Assembly: GCF_000350225.1 (NCBI RefSeq)
Contig: NW_005178983.1
Span: forward strand, 530,955 to 594,954
Reading direction: 5' to 3'
From: Chondrus crispus
Taxonomy: Eukaryota > Rhodophyta > Florideophyceae > Gigartinales > Gigartinaceae
Length of the DNA: 64,000 nt
The notes beneath the pieces were generated by a model. The model was not told the DNA's origin and searched no databases. It saw nothing but the letters and a program-made list of their open reading frames with translations. Below are positions 21,278 to 31,905 of the stretch, piece after piece. Numbering within the stretch: position 1 is the first letter of the stretch; each line of letters starts with the position of its first letter. The translations under genes were made by a program, and so were the position numbers.

Positions 21278-24200
21278 TCAAGCGTGAACCTCCGCGTTCA
21301 CGTCTGAGTTGAGTTCCATGCCGGTGCGTCTCCGGAGGCTTTTGGCGTAGCGCGACACTAACTCCTCGGGGACGTGTGTCCGCGCATTCCAAGTGGGTTG
21401 GTCGTAGTCCGCCCAGTTGATGAGGAACTCCGTAGTTCCGTCCTCCATGGTTCGATGCCGGAGTAGTCGGTCGACGGCACACTGAGTACCCTCGGTGACC
21501 TTGTCGGCAAGGTCATCCGGGGTTGTCGTGCTCATCCGCGGTGCACCCGTCGGCGGTGGCGCATACACGCAGCGATCTGTGGAGACGCGCTCGGTGACAC
21601 CATCACGATCGATCGTGATGGTACGGCGGTCATTGGAGAGCACGCCGTAGGGTCCGACAGCGGGCGAGGCGAGCTTGTTCGATGTCTTAGCCCCATCGGT
21701 GGGGTTGAGATATGCGTATTCTCCGGGACGGAGCCGGGAATTGATACGTCATATGCGCTTATCGAAGTCGCGCTTGTAGCGAGCCTGCGTCTGACGCAGG
21801 CTGCCGTAGGCATTCTGGATAGTCGAGTCTAAGGTCTTGAGAAACTCGGCACGTTGGTTCCCCCTATCGGAGGGGGGCACGTCGCCGTCCGCCCGTCGGA
21901 GGGAGAACTCCGGCGGTGGCCTGCTGAGCACGAGCTCAAACGGCGTGGTGCGTGTGGTGCGATGCACGTGAGAGTTGTACGCATACGTAAGCGGCCCCAC
22001 GTACACATCCCAGTCGTCTTGGTGTTCACTCACGTAGTTCCTCAGCATCGAGGCGATTGTTCGGTTATATCGCTCGACTTGCCCGTTCGTCTGGGGATGG
22101 TACGCCGAAGTGTACAAATTCGTTATCCCCAGAACGCGGCACGTGCTGTGGAAGAACTTGGCATTAAACTGAGGGCCGTTGTCCGAAAGAAACGTGCCAG
22201 GGACGCCATACTTGAACACCCACGAGTCGCAGAACGCAACTGCGACCGTGTACGCCGTTATTGTGCGGAGCGAAACGACTTGCGTCAGCTTACTGAAGCA
22301 GTCCGTAATCACGAGCAGGAATCGTTTTCCTGTCTTCGTATTGGGGAGCGGCCCCAAGATGTCGATGGCGAGGCTCTCGAGAGGCCTCGTAGCTGGGAAC
22401 AATCTCAATCGATTGAGATGTTTCCTCAGCTTGACCCGGTTCATCGGGCAGGTCCGACACCCTCGCACCGTGGCTGCCACGTCTGCAGCCCGGTGGGGTC
22501 AGTAGTACTCGCGTCGAAGTGCGTAGTACATACGGTTCTGGCCCGGGTGCTCCGCGATGGCCGGGTTGTAGCACAGGCGAAGGAGCCTGGCGCGGAGCGT
22601 CCGAGGCACCACCACCTGTACGGTATCAGGATCAAAGGGGTGTCTCCGTTTGAGCACCCCTTGGTGGTCCTCGAAGAACGCGGAGTCTCGAGACTCGGAC
22701 TGTCGTGACAAAACGGTTTGGCAGAAGTCATCCACGCGTTGCTCCTCGGCTATCTCCTCTATCGTAAGAGGGGCCGGAAGGTCGTCCTGCGGTGGGGCGA
22801 CCGGGGAGTCGAGCGCGCCAGCCTCGGGGTATTCGGCGCGCTGGATGTCGGCGGCGTCAAACTCGTCGTTCTCCTCCCAAAACGAATTGGGTCCTTGGAG
22901 AGCGGGGGCTCCGTGGTCACCTCGCGGTTCGTCGCGCGTCCGTACGCGCGACCTTGTTCGGGCTTCGGCTTGGTTCCGTGTCGTTACGAAGACATGGACG
23001 GCCTGATGATCACAACTCGCGGTACAAGCGTGGTCCGCGAGCTCATTCGATACGTCTCGAACGGTCGTACCCCCGTCGAAGGTGGGAATGTCGTCATCCA
23101 CCTCGACGGTGGGGCGAGGGTCATCGGCGACCTTCGGCGACACGAGTCGTGACAGGGCATCGGGCACCTGGTGCCCGCGCCCGGGGCGGTACTGAATGGT
23201 GAAATCGTATTCAGCCAGACGTAGCCGCCACCGGGTGAGTCTTCCCGAGCTCTCCGTGAGCGACCTGAGCCATCGGAGGGCGTCGTGATCCGTCCGGGCG
23301 GTGAACTTGGTTCCTTCGATGTACGGCCGCAGTGTGCGGACGACCCACACCACGGCGAAGTACTCACGCTCCGTAGCGCTGTAGTTCCGTTCGCTATCGC
23401 TTAGCGAGTACGACCAGTACCCAACGGGGCGCCAATCGTTTGGTTCGTCGTGCTCCTGTAGGAGGGTGCACCCGAGTTGATATGCACTGGCGTCAGTGTC
23501 CAACAGGTACGGTCGGCCGTACCGTGTTAGCGCGAGGATCGGCGGGGAGATCATCGCCGCCTTGAGGATTTCGAAAGCCTGAAGCTGAACCTCCGTTGGG
23601 TTGTCGAAATCGTGATCCGAGTCCTTGCGCGTTATATCGGTTAACGGACGGGCAATCTTCGAGAAGCCCTTGACGAAGCGACGATACACGTTACACGCCC
23701 CGAGGAACGAGCGCACCTGCGTCAGCGCCCTCGGGAACGAGAACGTCTTGAAGGCGTCGATTGCCGTATCAGCCTCGCTCAACTTACCTGGGGACATAAC
23801 GTGCCCCAGGTAGTGCACCTTCGGACGGAAGAAGCTGCACTTCTTGAGCTTGAGGGAGATGCCGGAACTCCGCAACAAGCTCAAGACGGTATCGAGATGC
23901 CTTGCGTGTTCCGCGTCCGTACGCGAGAACACGATAACGTCATCGAGATAGACGAGGCATATTTGCCAGCGGACTCCGGAGAGTATGATATCAAGGGCAC
24001 GTTGGAAGGTGGCCGGTGCCCCTTTTAATCCAAACGGCATGCGCAAATGGCGGTACGTACCCATATGTGTCGTGAAGGTAGTCTTATCCCGGTCCTCCGG
24101 AGCGACCGGGATCTGCCAATAACCGGAATTGCAGTCCAACGTCGTAAAGACGGCTGCATCTCCTAACGAGTCGATGCAGTCGTCCATACGCGGCAGCGGA

Positions 24201-24600
24201 TACGAATCCGCTGCAGTCTTCGCGTTGAGGCGCCGGTAGTCCACGCAGAACCGAAGAGAGCCGTCTTTCTTCGGTACGAGCACCACCGGGGACGCCCACC
24301 CGGTGCTCGCGGGCTCGATAACCCCTGCGTTCAACATCTTGTTGACCTCCTTCGCGACCATTTCGCGCATGGCCGGGCCCTTCCGATAGGGCATAGAACG
24401 AATCGGTTTCGTTCCCGGTTCGAGGGGAATGCGGTGCTCTGTGGCTTGGATCGTTCCGAGCGCACCGCTCCACAGACTCGAGTGCTTACGGAGCATCTCG
24501 AGTACGTGGCCACGGAGCTTGTCATCGTCGATGTATGACAAGTCAATCTCTTTTTCCCAATCCATCGGTGGATTTTCGGGATCCTTCTGCTGGGGGGTAC
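21278..24600 (-). pseudogene. Chromovirus Pol: RT, RNase H, integrase, chromodomain
   Basis: One minus-strand frame from about 24600 to the TGA at 21278-21280, interrupted only by TGA at 22499-22501 and TGA at 21749-21751. RT: VLVPKKDGSLRFCVDYRRLN, FTTLDCNSGYWQI, MPFGLKGAPATFQ, and the catalytic box VYLDDV. RNase H: LLDTDASAYQLGCTL, SATEREYFAVVW and FTARTDHDALRWL. The integrase zinc domain ends in GCRTC, and the D-D-35-E core is LAIDILGP, FLSDNGPQF, QVERYNR. A chromodomain (about 21338-21475) reads VDRLLRH...FLINWADYDQPTWN...VPEELV. The first stop sits where the family has YYWPH (TGG to TGA). The second is compatible with CGA to TGA. Chromodomains target insertion to marked chromatin. Confidence 0.9.
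21338..21475 (-). other. Chromodomain at the C-terminus of the chromovirus integrase
   Basis: A 46-residue segment with the chromodomain pattern: VDRLL near the start, FLINWADYDQPTWN with the aromatic W/Y positions, then an acidic VPEEL helix. Only the FLINW core and the closing helix are near-canonical. Confidence 0.75.
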
Positions 24601-25860
24601 GGTACCCTCCGCCGTCGGTTGGGATATAGGTGACCGTTCGTCCGGGTCAACCCCTTCATTCCCAGCGGTTGCCTTCTCGTCGGAGCTGGATCGGCCAGCT
24701 CCTGCCTCTCCGACTTGATCGGTCAAGTCGGTCAGGTGCAACGCGTGCGCGACCCCCTCAGCGACTCGACGATCGGGCGTGACGATCGCGAGGGGGTTGC
24801 GCTTCGCGTATCCCACGACGGTGTGCTTCGGAAGCCGCCTCTCCCGTCGCGAGAAGTTCGCGACGATGACTTCGAATGTGTGGTTCGGCAGGAATTCCGC
24901 AACGCCGTTCGTCATCCTCACTCCACGCCGGTGTTGGAGTGAGGGCTTGGGCTCCAGGAACACGAGACCCCTCCCCGCGGTTGTCACCCGCACACGGGCT
25001 TGCGACATCGCGGGGATGGTAATCCAGCGGGCGACTCGGATCGCCTGCGGGGCCTCCTCGCGTACCTCCGGACGACTCGTTTGGCGACCGTGTCGCCTGG
25101 TAGGGGAAGTCGGTTCCCCCTTCCCATCGACGATGGCTACCGAGCCACCGTGACGAAGTTCGAGCTTCTGTCCGTCCATGTCGATGCTGCATACGTGAGC
25201 ATCGATGAACGCCGTCCCAAGTAGAACGGGAACAGCGAGTTGTTCAGCCACTACGAAAGGTATGCGGAACGTCGTGTTCCGCAACCGGACCGCGAGGCGG
25301 ACGACCGCCGTAAGTCGAAGGGGGTTACTGTTCGCGCCAGCCAGGCGTGGTAATAGCGCGTCCCGTATTACGTAACGGGCCCAGTCGGGAGGGAGGTCGG
25401 CCTTCCTCACCAAGTTGTAGCCCGAACACGTGTCGACGGCGATCGTGTGGGGCTTAAACGCGTTGCCTTCGGTGGCTACGGAGCCCAAGACGTTATATAT
25501 TTTCGACGTCATGAGGCATACGAGGCCATCGACCACCTTGGGGGCGACCTTATCGGTGAGGTCGTCCCGCCGGGGCCTTCGACTTCGGCGTTGGCCCCTC
25601 TTGCGTTTCCTTCGGCTCGAGTCGGGGGACGTTCGCGTCTCAGTGACGCCCGTCCCGGTGCTGGAGTCCGTACGAGGCGGACATTTCGTCGGCGACCTTG
25701 GGCTCACGGGGGTCAGGAGGCCGACCGACTCGTGTCGGTCGTCGCTAACCGTGTCTCGCTTGTTGCGCATCACTGGGACGTCGGGTGTCCCGGTGATGCC
25801 TTCTTCCAACATCGGGTCTACGTGGGCCTCGGTGTTGGGTTTCTCCTGCGATGTCGACAT
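24600..25860 (-). pseudogene. Chromovirus Pol N-terminal part with aspartic protease
   Basis: From ATG 25860 the frame reads about 420 residues before homology passes to the RT frame. A charged, Lys/Arg-rich linker precedes the protease-like region HTIAVDTCSGYNLVRKADLP, then a second half with VPVLLGTAFIDAHV, which matches the ILG-type strand of retropepsins. The active-site triplet reads D-T-C-S-G rather than the usual D-[ST]-G. It then runs into a C-rich stretch (ACCCCCC near 24600), where the frame changes into RT. The frame change could be a programmed shift, a mutation or a sequencing error in the C run; I cannot tell which. Confidence 0.72.
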
Positions 25861-26000
25861 TGCTGGAGTCCCCGTGCTCAACTCCGATAGCGAGGGATGT
25901 ATTATCGGACAATACCCCCCGTGTTCTTGGCGAGCACGCGGGGACCGGTCTAGTTCATAGGGAAAAGACGGCTCACGCGACCGCGTGTACGTAACTGTCT

Positions 26001-28570
26001 TTACCCTTTTTTCGAACTACCGGTGCTATCCGAGCTACCCCCCTGGCTATCGGTGGCCAGGTCCCCTTCGGATCCTTGGCCGCGTGGGTCGGGACGATCC
26101 CCCCACTGCGGCCGTGCGTCATCGGCGAAGTACCCGGGTACTTCCTGACCTTGAGCTGCGACATCCGGACGTCGCAGGATCTGAGGGACGTGTCGAACCG
26201 GTTCGCCTTCTTGTCCCTCTGCGGGTAGGGGATACGGGCCGTCTACCCAATCTTGTAGGTACATGATCGCGTTCTGTACCTGTTGGGGTAACCGAGAACG
26301 GTCTCGGTCCCCTCTCCCTCCTTGGCGGGGGTACCTTGTGTCGGCCTGGCGGTAGTCGGGCCGATCCCGACGATCGAGTTCGGTACGACGATACCCGCCT
26401 CCACGGGGGGCGAAGCGAGCGCCCCCACCCGACCGATTCGGGAAACCTTGACGCGGGGGACGACCCTCGCCGACCGCTTGCCGGAGTAGATTGCGCGCCC
26501 CGGGGCGCGTCTCCATCTGGTAGCGGTAGTTCCTGTACGCCGTGAACATTCGTTGTTCCGGCGACAGGAACGGGCAGGCGTACATGGCGTGTCCGTACGT
26601 ACGACATAGCCAGCACACGTACGCGCTGCCGTCCTTTGAGGCGAAGTTCGCCCCGTGACGCGCCTCCTCATCGGTGAGGAGGGGCACGCGAGGGGCTTCA
26701 CCTCCGGTATCTCGGTTTGAGATGTCGAGCTCAGCGACCCGGGGTTCCGTACCCCTGGGCGCTCTTGGAGTGGCCGCGAACGCGGTCGCGTAGCTCGACG
26801 TCGTTCCGGTCGACATTGGTGAAGGGGGTCGACCCCCTACTGGCCCTGCTCCTTGCGTAATGAGGACAGAGTCGGCCTGCCACTCATCCTCCCCGACATG
26901 GAGGGTAGAGGCGGGCGAACTTGTTGCGGCGGACTTCGTAGTCCTGCCAGCCCTCCCTATCGGTTTCGAATCCGGCAGAGGTAAACCGCGTCGAGCGCGG
27001 TAAGTCGTTCCTTCCGCCGTTGCGATACGGCAGATGGTCGGAAGATCGGTCTTCTGGCGGCTCGGCAGCCGCTGCACTGTCTCGGAAACTGCGGCACGGG
27101 TCGCAGGAGCGAGTCCCCGCACGAAGTAGTGCGCGAGGGACTGTTCGGAGAACACTGCCGTGCACCGGAACGCGGCAGTTTCGAGCCGGTCCGCAAACGT
27201 GCTCTCCGTTTCATGAGGCTGCTGTCGCGCCGTCGCGACCGCGTCGTACGCTTCACCTAACACGTCGTCGGTTAGGTAGCGTTTCAGGAACTGGTTCACG
27301 AGCCACGGCCAACTCACGTCGTCGTGTAGTTGGCCGGCGCAGAGGCCACGCATCGTATAACTCGTATGCAGGCGCTCCGCGTCGCGCTCTAAGAAGTGCG
27401 CGAGGACTCTCACCGCAACACCTTCGGTCAGGTGTTGCGAGTTGAAGGTTATCCGAATATCCTTCAAGAACGGTAGCAGCTCGATCGGGTCCGTACCGTC
27501 GAAGCTACGCATCGTGGGACGGATCCCACGACAGCGTTGGACGTACTTCGCGATCCGTCCCGCGTCACCCGAGGTGACGAGCCTCGAGGTGTTGTCCAAG
27601 CAGTACATACGACAGTCAGCGACGGCGTTGAACTCTTGTATCATCGTATGCACCGGCTCGAGCTCGGGCTCGGCGGAACCAAGCGTGCCAAAGGCAGTGG
27701 CGGGTAGCGTACGGACGTCTACCGGACCTGGATGCGCGGTGTAACCCGCCGGCGGTAGCCGTCCCAGCGGGGATCGACGGAGAACATAGGTTCCTCGGAT
27801 CCGCGAGCGGCTCCTCCACGGTCCTGTACGTCGGCGTACGATACGCTTTCCATCTGCCGCCTACTTGCGGGGATAGGCGGCAATGCTTGGGTCTCGGACG
27901 CGAGATTCGCGCCCATCTGAGGACGGTTTCCTTCCGCAGTCCGACTAGTGTCAGCGCCAGTCGGACGCCAACCTTCCGGGGCGACGGCGCTTGGAGGTAC
28001 GGCACCACCGGGCCCTCTCGTGGGGGCACCGGGCAGCCTTGCGGCCATGGTCCGTTCCATGTCACGAGCACGCTGTTGCGTAGCGTTGAGCTCGGCGGAG
28101 AGGTGCGCGAACGCATCCAACTGTTCTGCTGACGGGGACGGTCGATCGTCGGGACGTCTCGTCGAGGTCGCCCTCGTGGGGCGACCTTGCCCGTGCAGTA
28201 CGGGCTGTGCGAGGCGTGAGTCTTCGACGAGCACCAGTCGCGAGTGTAACTCGTCGACTAGTGCTCGGAGATTCTCCAAGGACTGGCTGACTCGATCGAA
28301 CCTCCCTTCACGTAGGGAGCGGAGCTCGTCCATACATCGCGAGTAGACGGCGTCCGTCACGTCTATACGGAGTGAAGTACGGACTTCCTCGATGCAGTCA
28401 GCTATGCGATCGAACATCGCAGCCGCTTGTCCTTCGCGGGACTCGGGCGACGGTTCGCGGTCTCGGAGACCAGCGTCGCCGTCGCCGAACGGCGGGGATG
28501 GCGCGTGCATAGCGGCCGCCCTCGGATCCGCCGGTTCGGACCGGATCGAGGTGGCGTATTCTTGACTCAT
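26001..28570 (-). pseudogene. gag: Chromovirus Gag
   Basis: The likely start is ATG 28570, 60 bp past the primer site. The first frame runs to 27719 (284 residues, Pro/Arg-rich with a coiled-coil-like stretch around DRVSQSLENLRALVDELHSR). Homology then continues in another frame from about 27748 through 27653 to TAA 26001-26003. The second part holds a capsid-like region (FDGTDPIELLPFLKDIRITF, WLVNQFLKRYLTDD, ETESTFADRLETAAF) and a zinc knuckle CWLCRTYGHAMYAC (C-x2-C-x4-H-x4-C), followed by an Arg/Gly-rich RNA-binding tail. One base-level indel near 27748 breaks it. Otherwise both halves are long and clean. Confidence 0.82.
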
Positions 28571-28632
28571 CTCAACGCGTACGGACGCGGAGGAAAAAGA
28601 AAGTCTTCTCGGAAAGATCTCGGGGTCTTCTA

Positions 28633-28645
28633 GGTCGGGAGACCA
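28633..28645 (-). promoter_or_regulatory. Primer-binding site of the chromovirus
   Basis: On minus, TGGTCTCCCGACC starts one base after the 5' LTR. It would pair with a tRNA ending GGTCGGGAGACCA; the tRNA could not be named from the sequence alone. The identical 13-mer occurs at 38556-38568 in another element. Confidence 0.75.
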
Positions 28646-28646
28646 C

Positions 28647-29346
28647 TGTAGCATAAACACCCCCAGACGACTGGAGGTGTATGCGCAGTTCAACCTGTAG
28701 ACCCCGGATCGGAGAAGGGGTGAAGCGGGCCAACCAGCTACGGAACCGGGCTCGGGCCCGGGTAGCGGTGGTAGAGCGGGAGCGAGCAGGGACGCGCGCA
28801 CGCACGAGCGGATCGACGCCTCGACGCCCCGGAGCAGCACTGGGTGACGTACCAGTGCTGACGGGCGGAGGCGGTTCCGTGCTCGCTCGCGTGCTGCGCG
28901 TCCACTCCGGCTCGGCTCCGACTAAACGCGCGCGAAGAGCGAAGGCGACGTTTAGAGTAAGCTGGCTGGACTAACCTTGGCGGTCGGTTGAGGACAAGCA
29001 CGTGCTTGTCCCTCCCCGCCGCCGTCGGTCCGCACCATATTTAATATACAAAACAATCTATCATAACACTACAGTACCGAGGTACTGTAGTGGACTACTG
29101 TAGTGCAGGTCGGCCTGCACTGTAATACTGTCAGCTATGTCAAGGCTGACAGTACACGTATTACCCGTGGTGCTTGCGCGCTTCGTTCGCGCGTGTACAC
29201 GTGTGCACGTGTATGCGCGTGTCCCTTGTCCCCGTGGTGTACACGTGGACACGCGCGGTTGTACTGTAGAGCGTCGAGCTCTACAGTAGGGGATCCTGTT
29301 GTTGATCTAATCTAACTAAAAAGGCCCCAGGGGGGGTTATACTACA
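28647..29346 (-). repeat. 5' LTR of the chromovirus (700 bp)
   Basis: Partner of 13184-13883, same length, about 14 substitutions. On minus it begins TGTAGTATAACCCCC and ends GGGTGTTTATGCTACA, then the primer site follows. The stem-loop array is at 29067-29286. Confidence 0.93.
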
Positions 29347-29876
29347 GGATGCTAACCATGGTCAACGGTGCCCCCGTACAATGGCTGGCGAAGCAGCAGC
29401 CAGTCGTGGCGAAGAGCACCTGCGAGGCAAAATACATAGCAGCGGCCGAAGCTGCCACACTCACAACATGGCTGCAAAAATTGATCACAGAAACGGGGAT
29501 CACAAGCGTCCGCCCCACCATGCAAATCGACAATACCGCCGCGGCCCAAATGGCGAAAAGCATGGGGGCCACACGCTGCCGCAAGTGCATAGATGCCCGC
29601 TACCACTACCTCCACGACCTCGTACAAAAGGGAGAAATCACAATTCGCAGAATCCCCGCTGTACAAGCGGCACAAAACCTACATACAGATGTGCTTATCA
29701 CTCCCCTACCCACAACAACTCGCACCCACCACCACTGGCGTCAGGGGGAGTGTGGTTGCATCCAGAAGAACAAAAGCGACGCTTGGACGGAGTGCGCGAG
29801 ACGCACACTGCAACACAACAGTAGTTACATCCAGACGGCAGTACGGCACACCACAGTAATAAGACATAGCCAATAG
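29347..29876 (+). pseudogene. Second half of the copia RNase H
   Basis: Continues the RNase H broken at 13183: MVNGAPVQWLAKQQPVVAKSTCEAKYIAAAEA, then IDNTAAAQMAKS and ATRCRKCIDARYHYLHDLV, the normal end of copia RNase H with its acidic and histidine positions. The frame starts inside the target duplication at 29347-29351 and stays open into the 3' LTR. Joined in mind with 12803-13183 it completes the domain, which proves that the 16 kb in between were inserted later. Confidence 0.9.
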
Positions 29877-29963
29877 GGCATACCGTAGTCGCGACGCAAT
29901 AAAGTATCCGACGGCCACTTGCCCCCTCCGGGATAGAGGCGCATCGGTGTTCACGGTACCACA
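29820..29963 (+). repeat. 3' LTR of the copia element (144 bp)
   Basis: Matches 9453-9596 over 144 bp; ends GGTACCACA and is followed by AAGAA (29964-29968), the right target duplication. Its first bases (AGTAGTTACATCC) have lost the TGTG start of the 5' copy. Confidence 0.92.
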
Positions 29964-29968
29964 AAGAA

Positions 29969-30454
29969 ACACGTGTTTTTCCGACTCGGCGGACAACGTT
30001 AATTAGGGCAAAAGCGCAAATGAGGGGGCGACTAAGAAAAGTAAAGCGTAGAGGACCAAATAAAGGTGCAACGTAGGAACTAGCGCAGCCGGTAGTGGGG
30101 TCAAACAGACAAAGATCGGGGGACAGCGCGAGTCACAGTATCCGAAAAAATCAGCAAGACAACGTTTACAACTAATTCACTGAGCAACTGTCAAAGGGAT
30201 GCAAAGCGGAGAGCAAAGAACGACAACTGAGCGATAAACAGGTTGAAGCGATGGAGTTACTTGGTAGAAAGAGTGGGAAGTCACACATAGAAAATGCAAC
30301 ACACAAAGAGAGTGGAAGCTGACAACGCAAATAAATCTCGAGATACGGGAAGCGCTCCGAGGAGGCTTTTTGAGTAAAGGCCATGTACTTGGATACTTCC
30401 TTAAACATAGCCTAAGTTTCACACTCTTCCTCTTTGAAGATAAGCCAATATTTC
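29969..30454. other. No gene supported; right flank of the copia insertion
   Basis: About 490 bp of A-rich sequence without recognisable coding content. Before the nest inserted, this stretch was directly joined to the sequence ending at 9452. Confidence 0.4.
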
Positions 30455-30940
30455 TTAGCCAAGGTTTGCATGACAAGAGCGACTCTTGAAATTCGTCATC
30501 TCAAACTGTTGGCGTCCTTCGAATAACATCAGCTGAAGAGTATCCGCCAAAGGGCTATCTTTCTTGTTCAATAGATGAGATGAGTCTTGAGAACCAGGTA
30601 TCCAAATAACACGATCGAGTTGTTTGGTCTCATAATAATATCTGATCAACTGAACATCGGCTCGAATTGAACGATCTTCCGGAACGTGACAGGAGGAAAC
30701 CGAGTCCAACAAATCCTTGGAATCTACAATCAGGGTAGTAGGATAGCTGTTTTTAGAATGACTGACAAAGCGGATGAAATCAGTAGAGCTTCATCAAGAG
30801 CAGCACCTACTGCGAGTGTTTCTGCCGAAGCTATCGACTTAACTGGACGCCTTGATAGATTAGATCTCCATGAGAGTACATGAAATATAGAACCACGACT
30901 CATATCGCCAAAGAGAAGTCCTCAAATCATGCCGAGCTGA
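30455..30940 (-). pseudogene. Copia RNase H relic
   Basis: Read on minus across two or three frames: GDMSRGSIFHVLSWRS, then RPVKSIASAETLAVGAALDE, then IVDSKDLLDSVSSCHVPEDR, RADVQLIRYYYETK and VIWIPGSQDSSHLLNKKDSP. The order matches the end of copia-type RNase H: the strand before the SS-x-AETLA helix, the TDSKSL-like aspartate, the conserved RLxxDI helix and the W-I-x-G-x-x-N-x-AD-xLTK end. Several stops and frame changes are present. It is on the opposite strand and too different in sequence to belong to the nested copia element. No LTR was found. Confidence 0.65.
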
Positions 30941-31296
30941 CTGTTCTCCTAGGGCGAGCTGCATGCGCGAACACGGTAACACTGACATGATTCGTACCCC
31001 GTAGTATCTTATCATAACTTGTTGTGGATCCAATCTGCTTAACTTTTTTCGCGTCGGTGTACACTGTGGTGTACGCGGGTGAAGCTCCATCGTGAAGTAG
31101 CGAGTGACTGACGAACACTTCTCACCTACCGAGCGTCGCCGTCTCCTACTGCGGCGCCGTCTCTGCTATACATGCCGACGATGGGGCTCAACCCGCCTCC
31201 TCCTTGCTATGGCTATTTCTCTCTGACAAGAGAAATTTCCCTCAGCGTCGAGGCGGTAACAGTTTCTAAGCAGCACACACAGAGTGCTGAGGCAGA
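30941..31296. other. No gene supported
   Basis: Leader-like sequence before the next open frame; holds pyrimidine-rich blocks at 31120-31160 but no recognised motif. Confidence 0.35.
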
Positions 31297-31905
31297 ATGG
31301 ACCCTACTCCGAATAACCAAACCGCGCCCCTCGCCCCCGCGGCGGTGGTGGCGACCACGGCACCCCCGGCTGACTACGCTGAAACTGTGCGCGCCGCTTG
31401 GGCGGTCGCTAAGCCTCAGCGGCGCGACTACGGGGCAGTCGTTACGGAGCTAAATTCTGCTCTAATGGTCGGGGAAGGAGAGATCTACGAGCGCGGGCCC
31501 CATGTTCTTATCACACACATGGAGTTCTTCAAGCCGCCTGTAGATGCATTCCTATCCGAACCCCGCTCCAGGGACGGACGGTCGGCCAAGGAGTGGGAGT
31601 ATTTGAACGCAGTGGGCGTTTGGGCCGAGCTGAGCGTGACCGCTTTGGAGGTTGCGAGGACGCACGGTGGATGGATCGATGATATGATGAGAAGGTTGGT
31701 TTTGGCTGGGGACTCTTTGAAGGCCGCGTTGGAGGTCATGGCGATGCCGACGCAGTACTTTAAGAATATAACTGAGCAAGGAGTAGATATCGCTATGCAG
31801 ATGTCCTTTCTTGTCGAGCAGAACCAGGACGAAGTGTTCTCCGAGTCCCACCGGTCTGCGCGTACCATCCTCACGTCAAAGATGGAAAGCGAGGCTGCAA
31901 AATGA
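31297..31905 (+). CDS. Unknown 202-residue protein, possible ORF1 of a DIRS-like element
   Basis: A clean frame from ATG 31297. The first 35 residues are Ala/Pro/Thr-rich. The rest is a predominantly helical-looking, acidic globular part with several tryptophans (AKEWEYLNAVGVWAELSV, RTHGGWIDDMMRRLV), no zinc finger, no membrane segment and no signal peptide. I recognise no family. It stands on the same strand and upstream of the DIRS-type RNase H and recombinase remnants at 34703-36355, in the position a Gag-like ORF1 would take if the intervening RT had been lost and a Harbinger element had inserted. That link is inference; a host gene is equally possible. Confidence 0.45.
   Translation: MDPTPNNQTAPLAPAAVVATTAPPADYAETVRAAWAVAKPQRRDYGAVVTELNSALMVGEGEIYERGPHVLITHMEFFKPPVDAFLSEPRSRDGRSAKEWEYLNAVGVWAELSVTALEVARTHGGWIDDMMRRLVLAGDSLKAALEVMAMPTQYFKNITEQGVDIAMQMSFLVEQNQDEVFSESHRSARTILTSKMESEAAK

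Larger units (their letters stand above)
13184..29346 (-). mobile_element. Chromodomain Ty3/gypsy retrotransposon (chromovirus) inside the copia RNase H
   Basis: Two 700-bp LTRs (13184-13883 and 28647-29346) are about 98% identical. They are flanked by GGATA (13179-13183) and GGATG (29347-29351), a 5-bp duplication with one mismatch. All genes run on minus: 5' LTR at the right, primer site at 28633-28645, Gag, protease, RT, RNase H, integrase and a C-terminal chromodomain. A long 3' noncoding region, itself split by a second gypsy element (14204-20008), leads to the 3' LTR at the left. Without its inner guest it is about 10.35 kb. Frameshifts in Gag and at the protease/RT junction and two nonsense codons in integrase make this copy inactive, but the damage is light. 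Confidence 0.93.
9453..29963 (+). mobile_element. Ty1/copia retrotransposon, interrupted by a 16-kb nested insertion
   Basis: Two 144-bp LTRs (9453-9596 and 29820-29963) differ at 11 positions (about 92% identical). They are flanked by a perfect 5-bp duplication AAGAA (9448-9452 and 29964-29968). The left LTR has ends TGTGGTT/AACCACA. The internal region carries Gag/protease, integrase, RT and RNase H in copia order, but it is split within RNase H by the chromovirus at 13184-29346. Removing the insertion leaves an element of about 4.35 kb. Several frameshifts show it is dead. The internal primer site and domain order identify Pseudoviridae-type copia; resemblance to the short-LTR copia elements described from red algae is an inference. 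Confidence 0.93.

Noticed and set aside
24600-24620. Firm call of programmed frameshifting at the C run between chromovirus protease and RT
   Set aside because: A C homopolymer is also a hot spot for indels and sequencing errors, and no second copy is available in the window for comparison.
28571-28840. Extension of the chromovirus Gag into the 5' LTR
   Set aside because: The frame is open through the LTR, but the LTR and the primer-binding site are not coding in LTR elements; the ATG at 28570 after the primer site is preferred.
13184-29346. Treating the break in copia RNase H as an intron
   Set aside because: The break is 16 kb long, has LTRs at both ends, a target duplication, and encodes another retrotransposon on the opposite strand.
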